Assembly: GCA_000818945.1 (NCBI GenBank)
Contig: KN805449.1
Coordinates: 103,182-132,538, forward strand
Direction of reading: 5' to 3'
Source: Schizochytrium sp. CCTCC M209059
Taxonomy: Eukaryota; Sar; Bigyra; Thraustochytrida; Thraustochytriidae
Length of the DNA: 29,357 nucleotides
Below the pieces are notes generated by a model, which saw only the letters and a program-made list of their open reading frames with translations, had not been told where the DNA came from and ran no database searches. Below, one piece after another: positions 1 to 9,475 of the stretch (the stretch's first letter is position 1; each line of letters begins with the position of its first letter). Both the position numbers and the translations under genes were made by a program.

Positions 1-59
1 CGCTCGCGGCTCGCGGCTCGGAGCTGGGCTCGGTGGCGGGGTCGAGAGCGGCGATCAAG

Positions 60-1709
60 ATGGCGCAGCACGGGCCCGACGGGCAGAATAGCCGAGCCGA
101 CGAGGCGCACGAGGAGGTCGCCGAGGGCCAGCGCGGGCAGGCGCGAGGGCAGCAGGAGCACGACGAGAGCGCTGGGGCCTACGCCATGGCAGCCAGCGCG
201 ACCGGACGTGCGCGGGCGCCCGAGGAGCCCGAGGAGCCCGAGGACCCGGGCCTTCGGGACGACACACGACTGTGCGTGTCTGGGGGCCCCTCCACGCTGC
301 ACATGATGCCCGTGATCTTCATCTACACGCTGCAGAGCATGCTGCTCTTTAGCATGATGCCCTCCGTCGCAGCCAACTGGTTTGCCCACTGCGATCCGGA
401 AGCAAAAGACCTCGACAAGTGCAAGCCCAACTTTCCCACGGCCCAGGCCATCACAGGCGCCGTCGACTCGGTGAGCAATCTCTGCGCCTTCTTCTCCGCG
501 GCGCTTCTCGGAAGGCTTTCCGACGTGTACGGCCGTCGTCCCTTGCTCGTCATTGCACTGCTCATTTCGTGCCTGCCCACGGTTGCACTCGTCGTCACCG
601 ATGGCAAGTCTCCTTATGCGTATTACTCGTCCGTGATCCTAGCAGGAATCCTGGGCAACAGCAACATGGGCACTCTGCTCATGTCTCTCTTTAATGCTTA
701 CATTGCCGACATCTACACGGTGCGGGTGCGCACCAGCCAGCTTGGCTTGCTGGGCGGGCTTGCGGCTCTTGGGCTCGTACTGGGTCCTGTGCTCGCTGGC
801 GTTACATCCAAGCTTTCGGTCGCCCAAGTCGCTCTTCTCACCCTGGGAGTCAACGCCGGACTAATCGTCTACATCATGACCGTTGTCAAGGAGTCCTTGC
901 CCGTGGTGCGTCGCAACAAGTTTACCATGGGCCGCACGCTCAATCCGCTCGCGCCGCTCAAGTTGCTCTCGCAGTCATCCATTATGCGCTGGGTTGCCCT
1001 TCTTTACTTTCTTGCCATGCTCCCCGAGGCCGGGGTTCGCGAAATTATGCTCTCCTACTGCGACGAGGTCCTCGATCTCGATCAGGCTGAAGCACGCGAA
1101 TTTGGCGCCTTTATCTTTGCCACGCTTGGCGCCATGGGATTTTGCGTCAATGTCTTTGTTCTCCCAGCACTCGAGCGCGCCAAGGTCCACAGCAGCACGA
1201 TTCTTTCCATCAGTCAAATTTGCAACTCGCTTCATATGGTCATCTATGCCTCTTTGCACTTTTTCCCCTACCAGGGAGTCATCTTTGCCAACACGCTCCC
1301 TACTGCGTTTGCAATGCTCATCAACGTCTCTTCAAATATGCTCATTTCTTCGGCCATGGGTGCAAGCGAGCAAGGCTTTGCGCTTGGAACCCTTGCTGCC
1401 GTCGGTGGTCTTGCAAGCGTTGTCGGACCCTTTACGTTTTCTCAAGCCTTTGCCTACTTTTCGCGCACCCTCAATGCGCCTCAGGTCCCATTCATTGCTG
1501 GTTCCGTCATTGCTGCCGTTGCTGCGGTTCTTTCCATTTTCGGTCCCCTTCGCGAGCTCGAATCTACCTCGAAGCGTATTCTCGCGCCTTCTCATTCGCG
1601 TCTCTACGAGGAGCATCCGAATCTTCGCGACGACGTGGTCTCGTCCGACATTGAGGAACCTCTTCTTCTTCCCGGTGCACGTGTCGTCGCGTCAGCGGAT
1701 GAACGCTAA
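60..1709 (+). CDS. Major facilitator superfamily transporter (TetA/MFSD14-like)
   Basis: This is a predicted multi-pass membrane transporter that would move a small solute by proton or solute coupling; the substrate cannot be told. From the ATG at 60 the protein has 549 residues. It opens with about 75 hydrophilic residues rich in Glu, Ala and Pro, followed by roughly 12 hydrophobic segments. The MFS motif A is clear (GRLSDVYGRRP, about residues 151-161) in the loop after the second segment, and the polar C-terminal tail carries an acidic dileucine-like EEPLLLP stretch that could act in endomembrane sorting. The ATG at 60 has a good context (AAG before, G after). The frame stays open upstream to the window edge, including a GTG at 33, so a longer N-terminus cannot be excluded. 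It is convergent with the next gene. The superfamily is secure; the subfamily is a weak impression from the motif A region. Confidence 0.88.
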   Translation: MAQHGPDGQNSRADEAHEEVAEGQRGQARGQQEHDESAGAYAMAASATGRARAPEEPEEPEDPGLRDDTRLCVSGGPSTLHMMPVIFIYTLQSMLLFSMMPSVAANWFAHCDPEAKDLDKCKPNFPTAQAITGAVDSVSNLCAFFSAALLGRLSDVYGRRPLLVIALLISCLPTVALVVTDGKSPYAYYSSVILAGILGNSNMGTLLMSLFNAYIADIYTVRVRTSQLGLLGGLAALGLVLGPVLAGVTSKLSVAQVALLTLGVNAGLIVYIMTVVKESLPVVRRNKFTMGRTLNPLAPLKLLSQSSIMRWVALLYFLAMLPEAGVREIMLSYCDEVLDLDQAEAREFGAFIFATLGAMGFCVNVFVLPALERAKVHSSTILSISQICNSLHMVIYASLHFFPYQGVIFANTLPTAFAMLINVSSNMLISSAMGASEQGFALGTLAAVGGLASVVGPFTFSQAFAYFSRTLNAPQVPFIAGSVIAAVAAVLSIFGPLRELESTSKRILAPSHSRLYEEHPNLRDDVVSSDIEEPLLLPGARVVASADER

Positions 1710-2165
1710 GGTACGCGCACGATGTCGTGCGAGAAGAGGCGGGCAATATCATAATCCTTGTACTATCTATCTCCCTAATCCCAAAAGAAAATATTTGTCA
1801 TGTCCGTCAAATGCCATTTCGAAGGACCACGATTTTTCAATTCTTCCCAAAGAAAAATAAGTCGAGAGATTGCAAGCGGTGGCACGCAAGCAGCTGGAAA
1901 AGAAAAACAAGTCGTGAAATTGCACGCGGTGGCACGCAAGAAGTTGGAAAACAACTCTCTTGGGGAATATTCGTATACGAATCGAAACTTGGCATGAGCC
2001 CGTGCCTACGCATCAATCATGTGAACAAAATGATTTTTAATTAAGGGCGCTTTGTAATAACTGTATACAAAGGAGGTCAGTCTGCAGGCACGCAACGGGC
2101 TCTTTTCCTGCGGGCAGCATGCCATTGTTTTCCTTTGTATTCCGAGTCAGATATGCGAAACAGGC
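1710..2165. other. Intergenic region between convergent genes
   Basis: This is the shared 3' side of the transporter and UPF0598 genes. It holds a two-copy 50-bp tandem repeat (1851-1950) and otherwise AT-richer, non-coding sequence. Short ORFs crossing it are low complexity and resemble nothing I know. I see no RNA gene. Confidence 0.6.
1851..1950. repeat. Two-copy 50-bp tandem repeat
   Basis: Unit 1 is 1851-1900 and unit 2 is 1901-1950. They align without gaps and differ at 6 of 50 positions by eye. Both share the core GCGGTGGCACGCAAG. The repeat lies about 140 bp beyond the transporter stop, so it is probably in the 3' UTR or the terminator region. Confidence 0.9.
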
Positions 2166-2894
2166 CTAATGAACTAGCTTGATCAAATGTTGATCGTCAT
2201 TCCAGTCGAGGTAAATGTCATCACCGTCTAGAACAAAGTTCTGGGACAGCTGCACGGCAAGGTGCGAACGCACGAGCGCCCGATGGCCCTTCATACGCTT
2301 GTGGTTTCGCACGGGGTAGTAGAGACGGTCAGTGTCCGCGGCCCACTCGAGCAAGCTCGGGTCAAAGGGCTCCTTCATGTCTGCGGCGTAGTAAAGGTAC
2401 TCTTTGCCATCCTTTTCATCCTTTTCAAGCTTGTCAAAAACAATGGGGGTGTCAGCCGGACGGATATAGTTCATTTCCTTGCCACATGGCGACACAAAGG
2501 GATATTCCTCGAACTCCCCGAGCTCGTTGGGACGAAGACGCGTGAAGAAAAAGTTGAGAAACTTGGGAGACTTGAGTGAAGTTGCAATGTTCTTGGGTAG
2601 CATGTCTTCGAGATACAGCCGACCTAGTAGGTCAACGTGATAAAAGTACTTGCGCTCTTCCGCGAGCCGGTCGTAAAACTCGGGTTCCTTGATTTGCGCC
2701 TTTTGCAGCTCCTCCGCGTACCGAGGCTCTGCGTCGGCGTTGCGAGCCTGCTCGGCATCTCCCGACAGTGCTCTTGACCCTACGAGACTTGTCATAGCAG
2801 GAACTCTTGCGTGGCGGCAAGCTTCCTCGGCAAGCGGCCCCGTTGCCGAGCGTAGCCCGCGCAGCGCACGCCTACTGCGAAGTAGCATCATCAT
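2166..2894 (-). CDS. UPF0598 family protein (C8orf82-like), mitochondrial
   Basis: This 242-residue protein belongs to the conserved but uncharacterised eukaryotic UPF0598 family, typified by human C8orf82. The core spans about residues 82-242. It shows the family sequence signature in order: KYFYHVDLLGRLYLED, SPKFLNFFFTRLRPNELG, PFVSPCGKEMNYIRP with IVFDKL, and a C-terminal ALVRSHLAVQLS block. The first 60 residues are Arg- and Ala-rich with few acidic residues at the start, which fits a mitochondrial targeting peptide; this is inference. Three consecutive ATG codons open the frame at 2894. The gene is convergent with the transporter and divergent from the SNARE gene, 702 bp away. No enzymatic function is established for the family as far as I know. 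The family assignment is strong because several separated blocks match. Confidence 0.88.
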   Translation of the reverse strand: MMMLLRSRRALRGLRSATGPLAEEACRHARVPAMTSLVGSRALSGDAEQARNADAEPRYAEELQKAQIKEPEFYDRLAEERKYFYHVDLLGRLYLEDMLPKNIATSLKSPKFLNFFFTRLRPNELGEFEEYPFVSPCGKEMNYIRPADTPIVFDKLEKDEKDGKEYLYYAADMKEPFDPSLLEWAADTDRLYYPVRNHKRMKGHRALVRSHLAVQLSQNFVLDGDDIYLDWNDDQHLIKLVH

Positions 2895-3596
2895 TTCACC
2901 TTCTTTTCCTTCGAGAGACGATGAAGTTTTGGTGTTCGAGTCTGTGAGAAGTCTTTTGACGCTTTTTGTTTTACAATGCTTACCTTTTTATATTATTATG
3001 ATTTTCTCTTGATAGCAATCCGCCGCCGCCAGCAGTGTGTCGAAACCCGCTGTGTTCCCTCCCGAGCATATAAGGTGGGTCAGAGATGAGACAAGGCCGC
3101 AGGTCCACCCGCAAGGCGTATACGTAGCCATCTTGGTTTTCGATCTTTTTGTTCAAGAACGAAGAACAAACAAAAGAAAGCAAATGAAACAGCGCTCTGG
3201 AAAATGTCTCTGAATAACAGTCTAGGCGTTTGCATCGATCACAAGGATTCTTCGCGTTTGTCTCGCAACAGCGAAGCAAAAGTTGCAGTCTCGCAAGCGC
3301 ACGCTTAGTCAAGGATTACAGTCTCATTGAGATGACAAAAGTGGGCTGAGGATGCCAATTTGGGTTGCGGACTCGGATTCGCTAGGTAAAAAGCTTGCGA
3401 TAAGTAAATCTTCATGGCAACAGCAAACTGAAAACCAACCGCGCAACCGGAAAGAAAAGATCAATCGACCCGAGCGCAAGCACAAACGTCTGGGATTGAA
3501 GAGTACGCGGGAACGGGGGCCGAGAGAGAGGGAGCTCAAGATTCTGAGCCCAGCGGGGCTGGGCCAGGCAGCCGGCCGGCCACCTGTCAGGAGAAA
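2895..3596. other. Divergent promoter region (UPF0598 / SNARE)
   Basis: This stretch separates two head-to-head genes and must hold both promoters. An AT-rich patch lies near 2980-3005 and a TATA-like ATATAAGG near 3065-3072, but neither is placed where I could assign it to a transcript. ORFs inside it look random. The last 150 bp before the SNARE ATG are rich in A and G. Confidence 0.5.
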
Positions 3597-4382
3597 ATGA
3601 CGTCAACTACAACGAATGGTAAATCGAGTTTGCCGACTGCAGCAACCAACGGTGGTGCAAGCAGACTCGTGTACGCAGTCGTTGCCAGGGGTATCACGCC
3701 GCTGGTGGAGCATACATCAACGTCAGGAAACTTTCCTTCAGTGGCAAGAGTTCTTCTTGCCAAGATACAGGCCAGCGAGCAGACGCGAATGTCATATATT
3801 TACGACGACTACGCGTTCCACTTTGTTCGCGAGGCCAATATTGCTTTCCTGTGCCTTACGGACGAACAGTTCTCTCGCAAGCTTGCCTTTGCTTTTTTGG
3901 AAGACGTCAAGGAACGTTTTAAGGCCACGTACCCACGCGATGCTGTGCTCGAGGCAGGCGCACTGGCATTCAATGAGGGGTTTTCGCGGGTGCTGCGAAA
4001 GCAAATGGACTTTTACGCAGACCCGCGACGTTCCGAGGCTTCGTACGTTAATCACGGATGGATGTCGCCAGGCTCGCAGCAAGCAGCGCAGGGACCGGCC
4101 GTGGCCAATGTAGAAAAACTATTGCGGCGCGGCGAAAAGATCGAGTTGCTCGTGGAAAAGCAACCTTACAACGGCAACGGTAAGCATAGCCACGAGCCGC
4201 GGCGTGGGCTAAGCTCTATGCATTTTGACGCCCGAGGGTCACGGCGGGCGCGCCCGGGAGGTTTCCTGTCCCACGTGCGCTCGGTTCGAGGCATGCTTAT
4301 TCTCTTTATCATCATTGTCGTTCTCGTCGTTTCCATAGTGTCCTCCATGTGTGGAGGGCTCGATCTCCCAGCCTGCCAGTAA
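3597..4382 (+). CDS. VAMP7-like longin R-SNARE
   Basis: This 261-residue tail-anchored vesicle SNARE should act in endosomal, lysosomal or secretory membrane fusion. The longin domain is about residues 23-138, opening LVYAVVARG and containing IAFLCLTDEQF and AFAFLEDVKERF. The first half of the R-SNARE helix is about 165-188 (NVEKLLRRGEKIELLVEK) and aligns without gaps to the VAMP7 helix, so Arg178 would be the zero-layer arginine. A single hydrophobic anchor (about 233-249) is followed by MCGG and a terminal Pro-Ala-Cys, like the VAMP7 C-terminus. The oddity is residues 189-232: the second half of the SNARE helix is replaced by a Gly/Pro/Arg-rich stretch with no heptads. A GT...AG segment of 57 nt, in frame (4180-4236), could be an intron there, but removing it does not restore a good helix. 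Downstream it converges on the RBBP6-like gene with only 136 bp between stops. Confidence 0.85.
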   Translation: MTSTTTNGKSSLPTAATNGGASRLVYAVVARGITPLVEHTSTSGNFPSVARVLLAKIQASEQTRMSYIYDDYAFHFVREANIAFLCLTDEQFSRKLAFAFLEDVKERFKATYPRDAVLEAGALAFNEGFSRVLRKQMDFYADPRRSEASYVNHGWMSPGSQQAAQGPAVANVEKLLRRGEKIELLVEKQPYNGNGKHSHEPRRGLSSMHFDARGSRRARPGGFLSHVRSVRGMLILFIIIVVLVVSIVSSMCGGLDLPACQ

Positions 4383-4518
4383 AAGTATTACACCCTCAAA
4401 GTTGTAAATTGTTTGAAAGTTAAAAGAAGTTAAGATTGAGTCACTCATTCATTTTTTGGGTATCTTCGTTTCAAATCCTGAGTGCATGGGCAAAAACGAA
4501 GCGGATCAAACAAAGCAC

Positions 4519-4831
4519 CTAGTTACGGCCGCGTCCACCACGACGCTTTCGGTTCTTTTGCCCGCCTTGCTGTTTGTCGTTGTTGTTGTTGTTGTTGTTG
4601 TTGGACTTACCGCCTTCCTGCGACGGACCGCCCCCGCCGTTGTTCTTCTTCTTGAAAGAACCTTTCCCACTTCCATTGTTGTTGTTGCTGGTATTGTTCT
4701 TGTCTGTACGTTGGCGTTTCGCTTGATTGTTGTTGTTGTTGCTATTGTTGTTGTTGTTACCACTGGAGTTCTTCTCGTGCAGACGCTTCTTGTTCTGATT
4801 GCCACGGTTGTTGTTACTGTTATTGCCGCGG

Positions 4832-4872
<41 letters not shown>

Positions 4873-7242
4873 GCTGTTGCTGTTATTGTTGCGACGGCGC
4901 TTTCGGGAGTTGTTACCGCGCTTGTCACCGCCAGCATTGTCGCTATCTCGTCCACGGGCATTGTCACCAGAACGAGACTCCGTTATGCTTTCGCCGTGAC
5001 CAGATGCACGATCCTCAGGCGCCGTCTCTTCCTGGGTCTGGACATTGTCTTGACTACGTGTCTCTGCATCACGATCACGTGACTCTGACCTACGACGCAC
5101 ATCTTGCTCGCGGTCAAAAGAGTGCGATCTGCGACGCTCATCTTCGCGTTCACGCCCCGAAGTCGACGGGGCAGGTGAATAATCACGCGAATCGCGACGA
5201 GGCGGAAGTACGTCTCTGGGATCTCTGCGGAGATCCCGGGCATCTCGGCCCCCATCGCGAGGTGCCCAGGTGTCACGGGCATCTCTGGCATCGCGGAAAC
5301 CTGGGCTCGGGCTCCGTCCTGTGCCACGGTTGTTGTAGCGAGGAGGGCTACGACTGCGAGGTCGCATCCCAGCGCCGGTGGGAGGTCCACGACGCGCCCA
5401 GCGATCGCGAGGGCTTGGGCTCCGACCTCTGCGCGGGTATCCACGATCTTGCGGAGGACCTCGACCACGGTAATAGCCACCGCCGCCCCCACCACCGCGC
5501 GAATCATAGCGGTCATTATTGCGTTCGTTCCAGTAGCCCCGGTCACGGTCATCCGGGTACGGACGGCGCGATGTAGGAGCTTCGTAGCGGCCGCGTGGAG
5601 GCGAGCGACCTCGACCATAACGACCGTAGGAACGATCGTAGGAACGATCATACGAACGATCATATGAGTCGTACCCCCCTGCCGGGGGGCCATCACGGCG
5701 TGAAATTTGCGTCCAGCCTCCTCGAGTACTAGGATTTTCATTGTTATTTTTGGAGGTATTGCCGGGCTGGGACGCAGGCGAGCTCGCTTGCGCGTCTCCC
5801 TGGGCCTCGGCGCTAGGCTCATCTGACGCCTTCTTTTCGGCGGTGGCGGCATTGGCATCGACAGATGCTGCAGCTTGCTGATCAGCTGTCGCGGAGCCAT
5901 CCTCCGCAGTAGAGGTGGCAGCGGCAGCGGCGGCATCATGAATCTCATGCTCCCGCGCCTCAGCGACGGCATCCGGGGATGACTTCGACGCACCAAGCTC
6001 GAGAATGGCGTCCGGGCGCGTGTACGACTTAGAGTCCATGAGGCGGCGCTGGCGTTCATTCTCGGTAAGCGCGGCAGCGCGCTCCTTTTCAAGAGCCGCG
6101 CCGGTTTCGAGCTTATCACGCTGACTCTCGAGAAAGTCATTGACGCGCTTACGCAAAACATGGTTAGATCGCAACGTGTCCAAGCTCACGTCAGGGGTCT
6201 GGCACAAGGGACATACGAATTGACTCTTTACAAGCGCTCCTTGAATGTCCTCCGCACTGCATGCCTTATTACAGCAGGGGAGAACAACCGCATCTTTGAG
6301 AAGCTTTCCAGTCAGCTCACACAATAAATCCTTAGGCACACTGGCCTCATCAATGCGTTTTCGCAATTCATCGTCAGAAAGACGCGAGGTAGCCCCGCCA
6401 CTAGCCTTGACACGCTCTTGAAAGCACGCATCCGTCTGGAACCGCCCCCAGCCCGCAGACCGCGCAGCGCTCTGCGCCAACGCGCCATCGGTCGCGCTCG
6501 CGCTGCCGCCAGCGCCTTCGCCTGAACCGGCCTCTGCGCCTCCAGCTGCGTCTCCGCCTGCCGCTGCAGCGTCGGCAGCCTTGGCAGACTCGGCGGAGGC
6601 AAGAAAACTCTTGGGGATGCCCTTGCTTACGGCGCGGCTGGGATCTTGGTTGTTGTTGCGTCCGTATCCGCCGTAGCCATGGACGCCTCCGATGGAAGAT
6701 CCGGGCGGGCCCGACATATTCGAACGCGTCTGCTTGCCGCGTTGCTTGCGCATCTGGTCTTTCATCTGCTTGCTCTTTTGTGAGGCGATTTGCGCCAAGC
6801 GGGAGGCCAACGAGGCACCGCCGCTCGCAGCGCCGCCATCGTCAGCAGCGTCTACATCGTCGTCGTCGTCATCTTCGTCGAGAATGTCGCCGATTGGCTT
6901 GCCGCCGACACCCGCATTTGTACCTGCGCCGCCGCTGCCACGCATGCCACCGCCGCCGCTCTTGTCGGCACGCATCTTGGCTTGCAGCCCCCCGCCAATC
7001 ACGGGGACGCGCTGCACGATGATTTGCACATTCTTGGGCACGCGGGTGTCGTCACCGCGGTAAACTTCGCGCGTCGCTGCATTGGAGAGTACGAGCTCGA
7101 AATCTTGACCTTGCTTGCTCATGAGCCGCTTCTTCTCCACGATGCGCTGCGTCAGGTCGCCTAGCGAAATAAAATTGCCATTGAACGTGATGTGATCAAA
7201 ATCTCGCGCGCTCTTGAACTTGTACGTCACCTTGGACGGCAT
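4519..7242 (-). CDS. RBBP6-like DWNN/U-box E3 ubiquitin ligase
   Basis: This 907-residue protein has the RBBP6 (yeast Mpe1) layout. RBBP6 proteins join mRNA 3'-end cleavage and polyadenylation to ubiquitin ligation in the nucleus. The DWNN ubiquitin-like domain is residues 3-82 (VTYKFKSARDFDHITFNG at the start, VPKNVQIIVQRVPV at the end). A conserved GIPKSFL patch is near 208-214. The RING/U-box is about 302-372 (DLLCELTGKLLKDAVVLPCC and CPLCQTPDVS). From about 515 on it is disordered: RS/RGG/YDRS repeats, then Asn-rich tracts encoded by AAC repeats and a basic RGGRGRN end. Oddities: the CCHC zinc knuckle normally between DWNN and RING is absent (no Cys at all in residues 83-270), replaced by Gly, Asp and Ala tracts, and some RING zinc cysteines are missing. 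The ATG at 7242 directly precedes the DWNN fold, so the start is firm. Confidence 0.93.
4831..4872. repeat. (GTT)14 / (AAC)14 triplet repeat in coding DNA
   Basis: Fourteen uninterrupted GTT units on the plus strand encode 14 consecutive Asn in the RBBP6-like protein on the minus strand. Shorter related tracts lie at about 4576-4602 and 4676-4760. The codon use is almost purely AAC, which suggests replication slippage rather than selection on codons. Confidence 0.95.
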
Positions 7243-8891
7243 CTTCGCTGTCTGCCGTGGCAGAGGCCTCCGCCTCGCCTTCCTCGCCGCGTCCGAGCTG
7301 CTGCCCGCGCCCGCGTAGACCTTTGCTCGCGAGAGTGGATTCGACGGCCAGCGAAGTCGGCCTCGTCAACGAAACCGCTTCGGGACCGCGCCACGCGGCA
7401 CCGCGCCGCGCCGCGCCGATCGGATCGCCGCCGCGGGGGCTTGCCGGCCGGCCGGTCTACCCGCGAGCCCGCCTGCGTGCCCGCCTGCCTGCGTGCCGTC
7501 GCTGCCGCGCGCGCCGGGGCGTCGAGCTCCGCGCCTCGGCCGGTGGTTGCCTTGCTTTCTGCTCTGCTCAGCTGACGTACGTATCAATCCGCTTAATCCT
7601 TCGCGACCCGCGGACCGAGCACGGAACCGACGCGGAACCACGGCGGCGGCCTGGGCTTGGGACGATGAGCGCCAGGCTCGCCTCGCCATGCACGCAAGCG
7701 CGCGCGATGCGGAGGATTGCGCTGCTGCTTGCTTGGTTGCGCGAGTTGCTGGCCTGCCTGGTTGGGAAAAAAGGAGGGTATAGGAAGAGCTGGTGGTGCG
7801 CCGTGATGTTGATGGCTTCGAGGATGGCGGAAGGGATGAAGGTAGGAAGTGAGATTTTGAGGCGAAACATGACATGAGATGAGATGAGCGAGAGCGTGCG
7901 TAGTAGACAGCGTCGAACAGAATGAGCCTTCATAAGAAAAAATCCGCCTTTGCAAAAGATGACAACGGACCAGCGACAAAACATTCCTCCACTTTGCAAA
8001 GCAAACTTCAAGTTCTTTCCTTCTTTGTCGAGAGAGCTTGCTGTATCCTATTTGTCAATTACTAGTTTTACACTTAGTAAAGGGCATAGGCCTACTCTTT
8101 ACGTTCCCGTGATAGCTTTTCACACTCTGTTGGAGCGGCCACGAGAGATGCCATTTTCCCTTTCGCCAACGCAACGACCTTGAGAAGCTCGCAGCAGCTT
8201 GCTCTTTCCTCGACCCTTGTGAGTTCATTCGTGCTGTACGTGGGTGATCAACAATTCGTCGAAATTTCCGTATCTGGCCAAAGCTACGAGTGAAGCGGCG
8301 AGCCTGACGCTCACTCTTAAGACGGTGAGGTTGCGTCAATAGCCATGCAAGATGCAGGACAACGGCAACGCCGCTCACATCGCTCGCACAATGGCCATGC
8401 TGTGGGGCGCGACTTGCAACCGACGCTATGACGAATAATCCCACAGTCGCCCAACGACGGTTAGACTCGTGTGAACTGCCATCGCTACGTAAAACGAACG
8501 ACTCGCCGCAACACCCAGAAAGCCAGGGAAGGCGTCCAAGCTCGCTCTCCATCCCGGGATGCGATGTAGAATTGTGGTCATGGCCGGCGGCGGGCAGCTG
8601 ACATTGCCGCGATGCATGATGGAAGACCAAGCTATTGTTCGAAAGAGGGAAATTCCCAGACGTCACAAGGCCGAAACATGTCGCGCCAAACCATGTCATC
8701 GCTGGCCCTGCCTACCCTGCACGAGGCTCGTGACTTGCATCGCTCTCATTTACGCCGAATGGTCCTACTTACGGAAAAGGAGTGGCCAACAGCCTTTTGA
8801 CGCCGGGCACCGACGGCTTCTTGCTTGACGTCGTGTCGTGTGTCAAAGGTTGATCGCGTCAACTTGAAGAGCGCCACTAGACTTGCTAGAC

Positions 8892-8893
8892 AA

Positions 8894-8944
<51 letters not shown>
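8892..8944. repeat. (CCAG)n tetranucleotide microsatellite
   Basis: About 13 units of CCAG run almost without interruption. Frames that read through it give artificial GWLA or PASQ repeats and are not genes. Confidence 0.95.
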
Positions 8945-9338
8945 TCATGGGGCCGGCCAGCTGCCCTGCTGACTGCTGCCGGCAGCGCAGCAGCAGCAGC
9001 AGGAGCAGTAGCAGCAACCAAAGAAATACATTCCCACAGGACGCCTCGACTCGTGTCTCGAGATGAGAGCGACTGTGCCTCCTTCGTCGCATCCATGGCC
9101 CTCCCTGCTTTCTTCCTTCCTTCCCTCTCATCTTACTGTTAGTTGTCGGCGGCGGCCATGCCAACTGGCTGAGCCTGCCACGCCTCCGGCAACCAGCTGG
9201 TTGCAAGGCGGAGGGACGGAAACCTGTGTGCTCGGCGTGCGGCTGCAGCTGCGATGCAAGGAAAGTAAGCAGAAGAGCAAGCAAGCAAACAGCCTCAGGC
9301 TCAGGCTCAGCCAGGTTTAGCCTCAGCTCAGCCCGGCG

Positions 9339-9365
9339 GGCCCGGGCCTGATTTAGACCCGGGCC
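9339..9365. repeat. GC-only inverted repeat (possible hairpin)
   Basis: GGCCCGGG (9339-9346) and CCCGGGCC (9358-9365) are perfect inverted copies separated by 11 bases, able to form an 8-bp stem. It sits about 110 bp upstream of the pseudogene ATG. Its function is unknown and it may be chance in GC-rich DNA. Confidence 0.5.
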
Positions 9366-9445
9366 GATTTCCTCTGCATAGGCTAGTTTTATTTGACCTA
9401 GCTGGCCGAGCGAGTGAGTTTTCTGCAGATAGACGAGGAAAGGCA

Positions 9446-9463
9446 CGCGCGCGCGCGCGCGCG
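9446..9463. repeat. (CG)9 dinucleotide tract
   Basis: Nine CG units end 12 bases before the ATG at 9476. Alternating CG is the classic sequence able to adopt Z-DNA. Whether it matters here is unknown. Confidence 0.95.
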
Positions 9464-9475
9464 AACAAGGGCAGC

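Larger units (their letters stand above)
7243..9475. other. Gene-less 2.2-kb divergent intergenic region
   Basis: This region separates the RBBP6-like gene from the REase-kinase pseudogene. The part next to RBBP6 (7243-7560) is very GC-rich and must contain that gene's promoter. The longest internal frame, 8055-8699 on the minus strand, has no recognisable domain and a composition typical of non-coding DNA. The region holds a CCAG microsatellite, a GC-rich inverted repeat and a CG dinucleotide tract, listed separately. I see no tRNA or other RNA gene. Confidence 0.55.

Noticed and set aside
3352..3600. Plus-strand frame of 82 residues just before the SNARE gene
   Set aside because: It is Lys/Arg/Asn-rich, has no domain and ends at the start of the SNARE gene, so it is probably 5' UTR sequence.
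4456..5082. Plus-strand frame of 208 residues, Val/Leu-rich and apparently membrane-like
   Set aside because: It is the antisense of the AAC-repeat region of the RBBP6-like gene; the hydrophobic run is only GTT codons.
4983..6161. Minus-strand frame of 392 residues overlapping the RBBP6-like gene
   Set aside because: It is a shifted frame inside the RBBP6-like coding region, with no domain and Met/Arg/Val-rich composition.
8055..8699. Minus-strand frame of 214 residues in the 2.2-kb gene-less region
   Set aside because: No domain or family signature, random-looking composition and no supporting context.
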